64,000 nt of DNA from QVMG01 sp032073245 (lineage in GTDB: Bacteria; Bacteroidota; Bacteroidia; Bacteroidales; Tannerellaceae). The DNA is taken from NCBI GenBank assembly GCA_032073245.1, contig DAMANX010000010.1, positions 94,153 to 158,152 of the forward strand, in the 5' to 3' direction. Made by a program: the position numbers and the translations under genes. How positions within the stretch are numbered: position 1 is the first letter of the stretch; every line of letters begins with the position of its first letter. Positions 17,251 through 25,734 of the stretch are shown one piece after another. The notes under the pieces were generated by a model, which worked only from the letters and a program-made list of their open reading frames with translations, was not told the origin of the DNA and searched no databases.

Positions 17251-17674
17251 AGCTAGATTGTCTTCTTTCATAAATTTATTAGTATATTTTGTATATGAAC
17301 CACCATTCCACCATCGCAAGCGATGGTCCCCCCTCCTCTGGCCACTAAGATAGTAGCTTGATATTTTTAACTAGCCTTGAAATGTAAACCTTTTAGTCTT
17401 TTTTAAGCCTATTCCATAGTCAAAATCTATCTTTTATTGTTCTACTACTGATTAATCGTAGTAGCAGTAACTTTTGTGCGCTTAAAATATGAAAATTAAG
17501 CTATCTATTAAGAAATTATATTTATCTTTGTATTTGTAATTAAACGTAAGTGTGATATTGTAATCCGTTTTCAATAGACAAGCATATAACTGTAGTTTTT
17601 ATAGATTTTTTGAGATTTTACCGTTTTCAGTATGGCATTAAGTAGTTGGTGTGTATATAAAGTAAAGATAAAGT
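17251..17674. other. Leader region of the T9SS protein gene
   Basis: AT-rich, no coding potential seen. It contains a small hairpin (ACCATCGCAAGCGATGGT, about 17310-17330) and a -7-like TATCTTTG at 17523-17530, about 145 nt before the ATG. The -33 region is poor, so the promoter call is tentative. Confidence 0.4.
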
Positions 17675-20404
17675 ATGAAACCGTTTATATTAATCCAAGA
17701 AGAAGAATTGTCGACTTCTTCTTCCCAATCGCAAAGAAAATCCCTTATATGGTTGATACTCCTTTTTTTTATTTGTGGAGCATCCGGTTCAACAGTTAAA
17801 GCGATAGGACAGGGCGGAAAGGCCGGAGTTATAGTTGAGGCTGATGGTCAGGTAAGAGGGCCTATGCCTTTTACTCTTTCTTGGAATTTGGGCTTTATAG
17901 AGCCTCTTCCAATTATTAACCCTTTAGCACAGCACACTCTGTATGCATATTTCCCTTATGAAGTCAATCAATCGACAGACCCCGAGAATGTCCGGGTAAC
18001 TCCTATACCAACCCTACAGCTTCAACAGGGCGCTGCGAATAATACATCTAACTATGAATTTTATGTGAGTGAACCTGTAAATTATGAAGTCGGAAATAAC
18101 CCCAAAGTATTATTTGCAAGTGCCTTTTCCGATTTTCAGTTTCAAATAAACACGAATGCTACCGACCTTATTGTAAAGGAAATATCGGTAAGGGGGCCTG
18201 ACGGTGCTCATATGGCTTTTACTGATGCAACTACAAATATTACGCTCAAACTAAGTGACCCCAATTTTGGAAAGATAACCATCAACAACGGCTCACCATC
18301 CATTCATCTGGAGATAACAGACGGTGGTTTGCCGATACCGAATTCAACAACTTCCTATTCTTCCGCATATATGACATTCGCCCCTTTCGATGGTGTGGGA
18401 CAAAAATTAGTGATTACGGTTAAAACAAACAAAATCGATTATACATTTGAAACTGATGCCCTTGATTATAGGATGGGAACCACCTATATGATACCCCTCC
18501 GCATAGAAGTAGCACAGCCAGTAGTTAATCTGCAATGGTCAGTGTCAACAACAACCAATGACGCATCTTCTTTTACCGACATCGATAATGACGAAACAAC
18601 CCTCGTTACAGCCCCTGAACCTGTCTATCTGCAGATACGCCCCGAAGTCAGGAATGTGGACTATGATAGCTGGGAAATTGATTATACGGCTGTGCCCGTC
18701 GACTATATGTACCCCATCACGACTCCCGTTGCCGAAACCGAACGTTTCGACTTCAACCAGGGCAATGCTCATTCTCTGCCCGGCACATATACCTACACTG
18801 TAACCGATGTAAGATTCTACAACTCCGGAGCACTCGTTCACTCCGTATCCTATGAGGACGATCCTTATAAGCACACAATCCGGATAGAAGACGAAGAAGA
18901 ACCTGAGACAACCGTCACTTTCCAATGGTCGGTATCGACGACTACGGCAGATGCCTTCTTCGATGTAGGTAACTTCACCCGTACAGACGTCACCGAACCT
19001 ACTCCTGTCTACCTCCGCATAAACCCTGTGGTGGAAGGGCCATTGGAGTTCGATAGTTGGCAAATGACCTATACGGCCGATCCCGCCGACTATGAATACC
19101 CGATGACACCCCTTCCCGGCTCAAGCCCTTACGACTTCAATCAAGGCAATGCACACGTATCGCCGGGTGTATATATTTATACCGTAAATTCCTTTGTCTT
19201 GTATAAAGAGGGAAGAATCGCATATGAGGACTGGGGAAACTATCGTCATACAATCAATATTGAAAAGAAAGATGATCCGGGTCCACCCGACCCACCAGAT
19301 CCACCCGATCCGGGACCATATCCCGAACCGGAAATACCTCCATTACCACCCGACCCCGAGCCCGATCCTAACCCGGGAGGCTGGATATACCTCGAGCATA
19401 TTGCCCCGTTGTGCTATGCCGAAGGTGAATTTCTTATCGGCTTCGTACGGCAAAACAAAAACGACTCCCTGTTTTACGCCATCGCATTCACCGATGCCGC
19501 CATTGCAGTAGGATTTGAGAATGATACTGTCTATAAAGCCTTGTCCGAAAACGGTGTTATCCCCGTATCGGTAGAAGCAGCCGTACCAAAAGGCATATAC
19601 TTCGGATACGTTATACTCTGGTCGAAAGAAGCCCAGGATATGGACTTATTCCCGTTCCGTATCGAAGTAAAGGATTATATTGCCATAACAGAACAACCTG
19701 TCGATGTAACCGCGCATTGCGAAGGCGACGGATTCATGCTTTGGACAGAAGCATCAGGCGAAGTATTGTCTTACCAATGGTACCATAACGGCAATCTGAT
19801 CCCCGGAGCAACCGATAACTTTTACGAAGGCATTCTTTCCGGCGAAACAACAGGCCGCTATCATGTCGAACTCAGAGGCTACTGTAATACGGAAATAAGC
19901 GACACGGTAAATGTCACTATGAGCACACTCCACGTTCTGATCAAATGGACGGACGTACTCTACATCACAAACACCGATAACCGCTACGCCTCCTTCCAGT
20001 GGTATAAAAACGGACTACCTATAACACAATATGGAACATCCATCTATTATACCGATCCCAACGGTCTCCAGGGTAGCTATTCCGTCTGTGCCTACTATGC
20101 AAATGGAAGCTATGACAAAAGTTGCCCACTATCATTCGACGGAAGTACACCTTCTTCAAAAGTCAGTGTATATCCTACAATAGTAACCCGCAACAATTAC
20201 ATTACGGTTGAAGGGTATGGGGTAGGAGAAGGTTATCTGGGAGCCTTAGTGGAAATATTCAATTTGAAAGGACAGAGGGTATATACGGAGAAAATAAACA
20301 GCACTAAGATGGAACTTCCGATGAGTCAACCTACCGGTGTTTATATGATTCAGATAACTGCTGAGAACGGACGAAAGACTTTGGAAAAGGTGATAGTTAA
20401 GTAA
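17675..20404 (+). CDS. T9SS-exported surface protein with duplicated domain and type A sorting tail
   Basis: The 909 residues begin with a polar stretch, then a membrane/signal segment (SLIWLILLFFICGASG, about 25-40). Residues roughly 280-410 and 415-535 are two copies of a unit beginning LQWSVSTTT/FQWSVSTTT and containing FDFNQGNAH/YDFNQGNAH and YTYTV/YIYTV. A Pro/Asp linker (about 540-570) follows, then an Ig-like region with PLCYAEGEF, SYQWYHNG and FQWYKNG. The C-terminal sorting domain has VSVYPT, LGALVEIFNLKGQRVY, PTGVYMIQIT and ends EKVIVK. The last 340 residues closely resemble the end of the protein at 45275-50290. Function unknown; probably displayed on the cell surface. Confidence 0.82.
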   Translation: MKPFILIQEEELSTSSSQSQRKSLIWLILLFFICGASGSTVKAIGQGGKAGVIVEADGQVRGPMPFTLSWNLGFIEPLPIINPLAQHTLYAYFPYEVNQSTDPENVRVTPIPTLQLQQGAANNTSNYEFYVSEPVNYEVGNNPKVLFASAFSDFQFQINTNATDLIVKEISVRGPDGAHMAFTDATTNITLKLSDPNFGKITINNGSPSIHLEITDGGLPIPNSTTSYSSAYMTFAPFDGVGQKLVITVKTNKIDYTFETDALDYRMGTTYMIPLRIEVAQPVVNLQWSVSTTTNDASSFTDIDNDETTLVTAPEPVYLQIRPEVRNVDYDSWEIDYTAVPVDYMYPITTPVAETERFDFNQGNAHSLPGTYTYTVTDVRFYNSGALVHSVSYEDDPYKHTIRIEDEEEPETTVTFQWSVSTTTADAFFDVGNFTRTDVTEPTPVYLRINPVVEGPLEFDSWQMTYTADPADYEYPMTPLPGSSPYDFNQGNAHVSPGVYIYTVNSFVLYKEGRIAYEDWGNYRHTINIEKKDDPGPPDPPDPPDPGPYPEPEIPPLPPDPEPDPNPGGWIYLEHIAPLCYAEGEFLIGFVRQNKNDSLFYAIAFTDAAIAVGFENDTVYKALSENGVIPVSVEAAVPKGIYFGYVILWSKEAQDMDLFPFRIEVKDYIAITEQPVDVTAHCEGDGFMLWTEASGEVLSYQWYHNGNLIPGATDNFYEGILSGETTGRYHVELRGYCNTEISDTVNVTMSTLHVLIKWTDVLYITNTDNRYASFQWYKNGLPITQYGTSIYYTDPNGLQGSYSVCAYYANGSYDKSCPLSFDGSTPSSKVSVYPTIVTRNNYITVEGYGVGEGYLGALVEIFNLKGQRVYTEKINSTKMELPMSQPTGVYMIQITAENGRKTLEKVIVK

Positions 20405-20425
20405 AAGTATCTTCTAAATATAAAT

Positions 20426-20456
20426 AAGACATACCGAAAGGATATGTTCCTTTTTG
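20426..20456 (+). terminator. Terminator of the T9SS gene
   Basis: Imperfect hairpin around GACATACC-GAAA-GGATATGTTCC followed by TTTTT. Very similar hairpins follow the two other T9SS 3' ends at 44834-44866 and 45221-45256 (minus strand). Confidence 0.7.
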
Positions 20457-20528
20457 ATTATAATAGAGAGAATCCCAACGGGATTCAATCGTGAAAGATT
20501 AATAGATCATTAACTCATTTTATAGAAG

Positions 20529-20569
20529 AGGCTGTTCCAAAAGTATATGGAATAGCCTTTTTCTTTTTG
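20529..20569 (+). terminator. Second terminator-like hairpin
   Basis: AGGCTGTTCC pairs with GGAATAGCCT (one G-U pair) and is followed by TTTTCTTTTT. It lies 125 bp past the T9SS stop codon, perhaps as a back-up terminator. A small palindrome (GAATCCC-AACG-GGATTC, about 20470) precedes it. Confidence 0.6.
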
Positions 20570-20633
20570 GGGGCATCTCCTTTTGTTATCTCTTCCGGTA
20601 AAGAAGAAGAATAAAACTCCCATTTGTGGGGTA

Positions 20634-20662
20634 TTGCCGGAAAAGAGGAGATTATATATTTG
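20634..20662 (+). promoter_or_regulatory. Candidate promoter for the DUF805 gene
   Basis: TTG at 20634-20636 and TATATTTG at 20655-20662 are spaced 18 nt apart. The transcript would run through the inverted repeat copy before reaching the ATG at 20941, giving a long leader of about 270 nt. Confidence 0.45.
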
Positions 20663-20680
20663 CACAAGCATGCTAATCTG

Positions 20681-20866
20681 GGACTGCCTAAAAAGTAGTA
20701 TCAAATTTCTTCTCCTTAGCAAAGAAGGAGTACCCGAACGAAGAGAGGGGGAGGTGGTTTTGAGCAACTTATATTTATATATACTTTAAAATAAAACTTT
20801 CAGGTTACCTAAACCACCTTACTACTGCTATTAACTTAGGTAGGTTGACTTTTTAGTCAGCCCCAG
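20681..20866. repeat. Roughly 200-bp intergenic repeat, right inverted copy
   Basis: Reverse complement of the element at 17025-17250: GCCTAAAAAGTAGTATCAAA at the left, TACCCGAACGAAGAGAGGGG in the middle and GGTTGACTTTTTAGTCAGCC at the right all match, but it is about 40 bp shorter. Together the two copies frame the T9SS gene. Confidence 0.75.
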
Positions 20867-20940
20867 ATGGGATAGTACATGTGCTACTTTTTAATCAGTT
20901 CCATAAGTCTGTGCAAATGTTAATCTTTAAAAATAAAGTT

Positions 20941-22584
20941 ATGAAATGGTATCTGAAAGTCTTGAGGCAGTATGCCGATTTTGAAGGACGGGCCCGCCGT
21001 CAGGAGTATTGGAACTTTGTACTGTTTAATGTTTTTTTTGCGTTTGTAGCCGGAATCCTGATTGCTATCGTGGCCGCAGCATACGGAAGAGCGCCGATTC
21101 TGGTGTATTATTATTTCTACATGTTTGCAGTGATGCTTCCGGGATTGGCTGTTACTGTCAGACGGTTGCATGATACGGGTAGGAGCGGATGGTTTATCCT
21201 TGTCAACCTGATACCACTCATAGGAGCTATCTGGTTGCTTGTTCTCCTGGCAACGGATGGCGAAGCAGGCAGTAACCGATACGGGTTGAATCCGAAAGAA
21301 TCAGACGAAACCAATACCTTCAACCGGCAAAAATCGGTGGCAGTGACGCTTGTTGTAACCTGCGCTATCTGGTTCTTTACAACGTTTTTGGAACATATTA
21401 CTATCTTTGGAGTGATGCGGAATTTATCCGATTATCTGACTTCAGTCTTTCCTTTGTATCTTATGCTTCCTATAGGATTGATAATTGCCGGTTCGTTGTG
21501 GTTGAAAAACGGACGGCTTGAGAAAAAAGGGGCTTACGCTTTGATTTCTTCATCGGCCCTCTGGATTATCCTTCTGCTGTTCACGCTGAATTCACCCTAT
21601 AAGAATTATTTGAATATTGCTTATCAGTTGCTGTTGGCAGCCGGCCTTATGATGCTGGGAGTGTCTGTTATCCAACAAAAAGAAAACCGGAAGGTAATTT
21701 CAGGATTGTTAACATTGGGCGCTGCTCTCTTCGTAATTAGCCTGATTCACCGTGCATGGATTATGCCGTTATCATTCTCAATGAATGATTACACTGCCAT
21801 TCTTCGTTTTTACACTTTTGCATCTGTTATGATATCGCCTGTATGCTTCTATTACCTGGGTATGTGGGTCAATAACCCTGAGGTTTATCAGTCTTCTACG
21901 CAAGCGGCTGAAGCGCCTTACGGATCCGCACAGCCTTTATCCGGGCAGACAGCGCAGAAACAGATGGCACAACCATCAGGCCCGAAGCGATATAACGAAC
22001 GTGATAACAAAGGAATGCGCGTAAATACGTTCAGCGAGTCCATGTCCTACTGGATGGTGGAGCGTCTGCAGAGTCCACGAAAAGACCCGTTTGTATATTA
22101 TGTCTTTCAGAGTCCCGACGACCCGCATGCAGCCATGCTCGAATTGCCGTTTATCCATCTGGCGGCGGATACGGGCAAACTTATATCCGACGAATTGTTT
22201 TGCTTCGGCTATTTTGCCATAACCAACGACGGGGTGCTGACCGGAGAATATGATGCATTTATAGCAGGTGCCGATATGACCTACGACCAGTGGGAAAAGA
22301 TACACGAAGTATTTGCCCGGCACAATGGGGTGAAGAAAAATGACCAGGAACCCGAAAAGACGGCGAAGTCGGTTTCCTCGGCTGGAGGTAATGCAGGAAA
22401 TGTCTCTTTTGTGCGTGAAGACAGAGACGCTACGTCTACATGGAGAGTCTACAAAGCATCATCGAAAGCAGATGCGATGGCTTTCCTGTCCGGGCAACAG
22501 GTGACAAAGCCTCTCTATTATATTGTGGTCGAAACTCCCGAGGGCAACTTCGGCCGGGATATCAGCGGATTTTATCAGGAATAG
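20941..22584 (+). CDS. DUF805 membrane protein with a large cytoplasmic C-terminal part
   Basis: ATG 20941 is chosen because MKWYLKVLRQYADFEGRARR is the usual DUF805 beginning. The DUF805 domain (about residues 1-115) has RARRQEYW, VRRLHDTGRSGW and ATDGEAGSNRYG. Several more membrane segments follow (to about residue 300), which is more than a simple DUF805 protein. The last 200 residues are soluble, with two modules: SYWMVERLQSPRKDPFVYYVFQS... and a final STWRVYKASSKADAMAFL segment, joined by a charged, low-complexity linker. Function unknown; DUF805 proteins are poorly characterised inner-membrane proteins. Confidence 0.82.
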   Translation: MKWYLKVLRQYADFEGRARRQEYWNFVLFNVFFAFVAGILIAIVAAAYGRAPILVYYYFYMFAVMLPGLAVTVRRLHDTGRSGWFILVNLIPLIGAIWLLVLLATDGEAGSNRYGLNPKESDETNTFNRQKSVAVTLVVTCAIWFFTTFLEHITIFGVMRNLSDYLTSVFPLYLMLPIGLIIAGSLWLKNGRLEKKGAYALISSSALWIILLLFTLNSPYKNYLNIAYQLLLAAGLMMLGVSVIQQKENRKVISGLLTLGAALFVISLIHRAWIMPLSFSMNDYTAILRFYTFASVMISPVCFYYLGMWVNNPEVYQSSTQAAEAPYGSAQPLSGQTAQKQMAQPSGPKRYNERDNKGMRVNTFSESMSYWMVERLQSPRKDPFVYYVFQSPDDPHAAMLELPFIHLAADTGKLISDELFCFGYFAITNDGVLTGEYDAFIAGADMTYDQWEKIHEVFARHNGVKKNDQEPEKTAKSVSSAGGNAGNVSFVREDRDATSTWRVYKASSKADAMAFLSGQQVTKPLYYIVVETPEGNFGRDISGFYQE

Positions 22585-22690
22585 GCATCTGTACAACATC
22601 TCTTGTACATTTGGTGTTGTGTGTGGCATTGATTCAAATAGCTGATGGTTTTAAATTTTCAAGGTAGGATAGTAGGTTTTGTTTATCCGG

Positions 22691-23680
22691 ATGAATACTT
22701 TACTTTTACGGCCGAAAATCTGTAGACGTGTGAAAGTGAAGTATTTCTTTTTCTTGTTGCTTGTGTGGATTCCAATGGTTTCTGTAGCTCAGACGGATAG
22801 CGTTTATATCGGACGGTATCCGCAGAAGGTTATGCTGCTGGGATTTATGGCTTATGATTTTCTGAATCTATCGGTAGAGGCCAATAACCGTGATTTGATG
22901 TATATGCCGAATAACCCTCCAAAATTCGGGCTGGGACTGGCTCTGAATAATACGATTCTGAGTTTTGGCTATGGGTATGGTTTCAATTTCATGACGGATA
23001 AGAAGTATGGAGAGACGAAGTCGTTCGATTTCCAGCTACATAGTTATGCCCGGCAGTTTGCATTCGATATATTCGTGCAGAAATATAAGGGTTTCTACAT
23101 GGAAGAGAAAGGTATACCGGATTATGTGCTTTGTCCGGATTTGGATATTCGGCAGTATGGGGGAAATATGCAATATGCATTCAATAACAAGAAGTTTTCC
23201 TACAAGGCAGCTTTTTCGCAAAGTGAGAAGCAGCTACGTTCGGCAGGTAGTTTCCTGGTAGGTGCGGGGATTTATCTGACGCATATAAAGGCCGATAGTT
23301 CGTTTGTTCACAAGGAAAAGACGAGCCTGGATAATTTTCAGTTTGGGGTGAGTGCGGGGTATACGTATACATGGGTGCTAGGGAGACGATGGTTTATAAA
23401 CGGTTCGGTGACGACGGGTATAAATTTTGGTAGTGAGAAGATAAGCACCTTCGGCAAACAACGGTTGGAGGTTTATCCTACGGTCTTTCCACGCCTAGCG
23501 GTAGGGTATAACCGGGAGAACTGGGCGTTGCGGTTTTCGTATGTGAATAATATTACTTTTCCATTTTCTTCGGATGAGGAGACGTTGGGCGTGTTTTCCG
23601 GTAGTTTCCAGTTGACCTATATTCACAGGGTACAGGATATACCATTCCTCACACGGTTGGTAGGGTGGCTTCCATTGTAA
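22691..23680 (+). CDS. DUF4421-type outer-membrane beta-barrel protein
   Basis: A signal peptide (VKYFFFLLLVWIPMVSVAQ, about residues 13-31) is followed by alternating aromatic/polar strands typical of an outer-membrane barrel: FGLGLALNNTILSFGYGYGFNF, FDIFVQKYKGFYM and FGVSAGYTYTWVLGRRWFINGS (in parts). This arrangement matches the DUF4421 family. ATG 22691 is preferred to the TTG at 22679; an internal GTG at about 22730 directly before the signal peptide is another option. No partner gene indicates a substrate. It lies 107 nt after the DUF805 gene. Confidence 0.75.
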   Translation: MNTLLLRPKICRRVKVKYFFFLLLVWIPMVSVAQTDSVYIGRYPQKVMLLGFMAYDFLNLSVEANNRDLMYMPNNPPKFGLGLALNNTILSFGYGYGFNFMTDKKYGETKSFDFQLHSYARQFAFDIFVQKYKGFYMEEKGIPDYVLCPDLDIRQYGGNMQYAFNNKKFSYKAAFSQSEKQLRSAGSFLVGAGIYLTHIKADSSFVHKEKTSLDNFQFGVSAGYTYTWVLGRRWFINGSVTTGINFGSEKISTFGKQRLEVYPTVFPRLAVGYNRENWALRFSYVNNITFPFSSDEETLGVFSGSFQLTYIHRVQDIPFLTRLVGWLPL

Positions 23681-23786
23681 TCTTTTCATTGTTTTGTCTA
23701 CTAAATATGCACTTTTGTCTACTATTTAACATCGGTATGTTTTATTCGATATACTTTTGCGGTGTAAAACAAATATAGAATAACAA

Positions 23787-24791
23787 ATGATGATGATGAT
23801 GAAAAAAGTAATCCTTCTATGTCTGCTGGTATGTGTGCCGGCGGGAATGATTTTCTCTCAAACAAATGAATCTAAGAAAGCGGCGGTACAGGTGAGTTTT
23901 ATACCTCCTTTAAGTACACAGGGTATGCAGGCTTCACAGTATACGAATGCTACGGCTTTTAATATGCTGGCGGGTGTGTCGAAGAATGTGACGGCCTTTT
24001 CGTTGAGCGGTTTGGGGAATGTGGTGTTGAATGACATAGAAGGGTTTCATATATCGGGGTTGGGAACTTATGCAGGTAATGATGGCAAAGGGGTGATGAT
24101 TGGAGGTTTGTTTAATGCTACGAAAGGAAATTTTAGCGGTTTCCAGATGGGAGGTATAGTAAACTGGGCGAAAGAGATGAAAGGTTTCCAGATGGGTGGC
24201 ATTGCGAATCTGGCTGAAGATGTCCATGGTTTCCAGTTTGCCGGCGTTGTAAATATAGCAAAGAGGGTAAGGGGAGTACAGTTTGCAGGGGTATTGAATG
24301 TGGCGGAGCATAGTGATTATCCAATTGGTATAGTGAATATCATCAAGGATGGGGAAATGAGTATAGGAGTTGCCTATAATGAAATTGGTTCGACAGTGCT
24401 GTCTTTTCGCTCGGGAGGCCGTGTGTTGTATGGTATTGTAGGGGTTGGTTACAATCATAAACTGGTGGATGAGGACTTTGTCATGGAAGCGGGATTTGGA
24501 GGGCATATAAATATTTCATCACGTTTTCGTATAAATAATGAATTGAAGTCGGTTTTTACTACCTTTACTGGCGATGAAAACACGATGCATGCCAGTTTCA
24601 GTATAATGCCGGCCTTTAAAGTGATGCCGCGATGGGAAATTTTTGCAGGTCCAAGCGTTAATTATCTTAATACGGACAATGTGGGTAATGAAAAAATGTT
24701 TACCAGTCATAATATCTGGAGGAAGTTTAGCGTTAGTAGGTTGCAGCAAGTGAATTTGGGCTTTTCTGTAGGAACACATTTCCTTTTTTAA
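23787..24791 (+). CDS. Secreted repeat protein of the LA_2272 surface-repeat type
   Basis: The gene opens with five consecutive ATG codons, then KKVILLCLLVCVPAGMIFSQ, a signal peptide. Residues about 60-190 contain 15-residue repeats of the pattern GFQMGGIxNxAxxxx: GFQMGGIVNWAKEMK, GFQMGGIANLAEDVH, GFQFAGVVNIAKRVR, GVQFAGVLNVAEHSD, with more degenerate copies on either side. The C-terminal half looks like barrel strands ending in THFLF, an outer-membrane-type terminal Phe. A -7-like TACTTTTG lies at 23752-23759. It is probably an outer-membrane or surface protein; function unknown. Confidence 0.75.
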   Translation: MMMMMKKVILLCLLVCVPAGMIFSQTNESKKAAVQVSFIPPLSTQGMQASQYTNATAFNMLAGVSKNVTAFSLSGLGNVVLNDIEGFHISGLGTYAGNDGKGVMIGGLFNATKGNFSGFQMGGIVNWAKEMKGFQMGGIANLAEDVHGFQFAGVVNIAKRVRGVQFAGVLNVAEHSDYPIGIVNIIKDGEMSIGVAYNEIGSTVLSFRSGGRVLYGIVGVGYNHKLVDEDFVMEAGFGGHINISSRFRINNELKSVFTTFTGDENTMHASFSIMPAFKVMPRWEIFAGPSVNYLNTDNVGNEKMFTSHNIWRKFSVSRLQQVNLGFSVGTHFLF

Positions 24792-24864
24792 GGGAATGAC
24801 TCTCTTTTTTCTTTTGGGACGATATATATAAGGTTTTTTTAACTTTCTCTACTTAGTCATAATT

Positions 24865-25734
24865 ATGAACAAATATCTTAGTGATATTTCATTTAGCTTT
24901 TTGTATGCAAGTGTTTATATGGTGAGCTTGATTCCGATGCGGATATTATATGGTATATCTGCGTTCTCTTCACTTATGATGTTGTATGTGCTGCCTTATC
25001 GCAGGAGTACTGTGAGGCAAAACCTTTGTCGTTCTTTTCCCGAAAAAGACAGCAGAGAGATTGATTTGGTGATGAGAGCTTTTTACCGCTCTTTCACGGA
25101 TAATGTGGCTGAGATACTGAAGTCGTTGACTATTTCGCGCGAACAGCAAATGGGAAAGTTAACGGTTATCGGTATGGGTATGATTGAAGAACAGCTCAAT
25201 GAAGGAAAAAATGTGATTGTATGTATGGGACATTGCGGAAACTGGGAGATACTGAATACGCTCCCGATACATGTATCCAATAATATGTTTGCAATATATA
25301 AGCCACTTCGTAGCAAGGCCTTGGATCGGTTGTTTCTGACGTTGCGCAGTCGTTTCGGTATGGGGCTTGTTCCAGCTAAGTCGATAGTGCGTCATATTCT
25401 TTCGAATAAAGGAACTCCTTCGGTTTATTTCTTTATTGCAGATCAATGTCCCAAGATGGTGGAAGAGAAATATCGTGTGAATCTTTTGAATCAGAAGACA
25501 AGCATGTTCTCGGGAGTTGAGAAGCTGGCACATTCGACTAATTCGGCTGTGATGTACATGAATGTGATACGGACGACACGGGGAAAATATGTGGCGGAAT
25601 GCAAGCTGATCTGTGTTGAGCCTAAAGAAACGGTTCCGGTGGAAATTATCCAGCGTTATTCGGTTTTATTGGAACAAAATATTCAGGAACGGCCTAGTGA
25701 CTGGCTGTGGACACATAAGAGGTGGAAGCGGTAG
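24865..25734 (+). CDS. Lysophospholipid/lipid A-type acyltransferase (LpxL/HtrB family)
   Basis: Inner-membrane acyltransferases of this family add secondary acyl chains to lipid A or acylate other lipids. The 289 residues have an N-terminal membrane anchor (about 8-45), RQNLCRSFP near residue 52, the catalytic HxxxxD/E-type motif as GHCGNWE near residue 126, then AIYKPLRSKALDRLF and PSVYFFIADQCP. The C-terminus PSDWLWTHKRWKR is also a family signature. Its stop codon lies inside the start of the next gene, a sensor kinase (13-nt overlap), which is an unusual pairing and may mean coupled translation. Confidence 0.88.
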   Translation: MNKYLSDISFSFLYASVYMVSLIPMRILYGISAFSSLMMLYVLPYRRSTVRQNLCRSFPEKDSREIDLVMRAFYRSFTDNVAEILKSLTISREQQMGKLTVIGMGMIEEQLNEGKNVIVCMGHCGNWEILNTLPIHVSNNMFAIYKPLRSKALDRLFLTLRSRFGMGLVPAKSIVRHILSNKGTPSVYFFIADQCPKMVEEKYRVNLLNQKTSMFSGVEKLAHSTNSAVMYMNVIRTTRGKYVAECKLICVEPKETVPVEIIQRYSVLLEQNIQERPSDWLWTHKRWKR

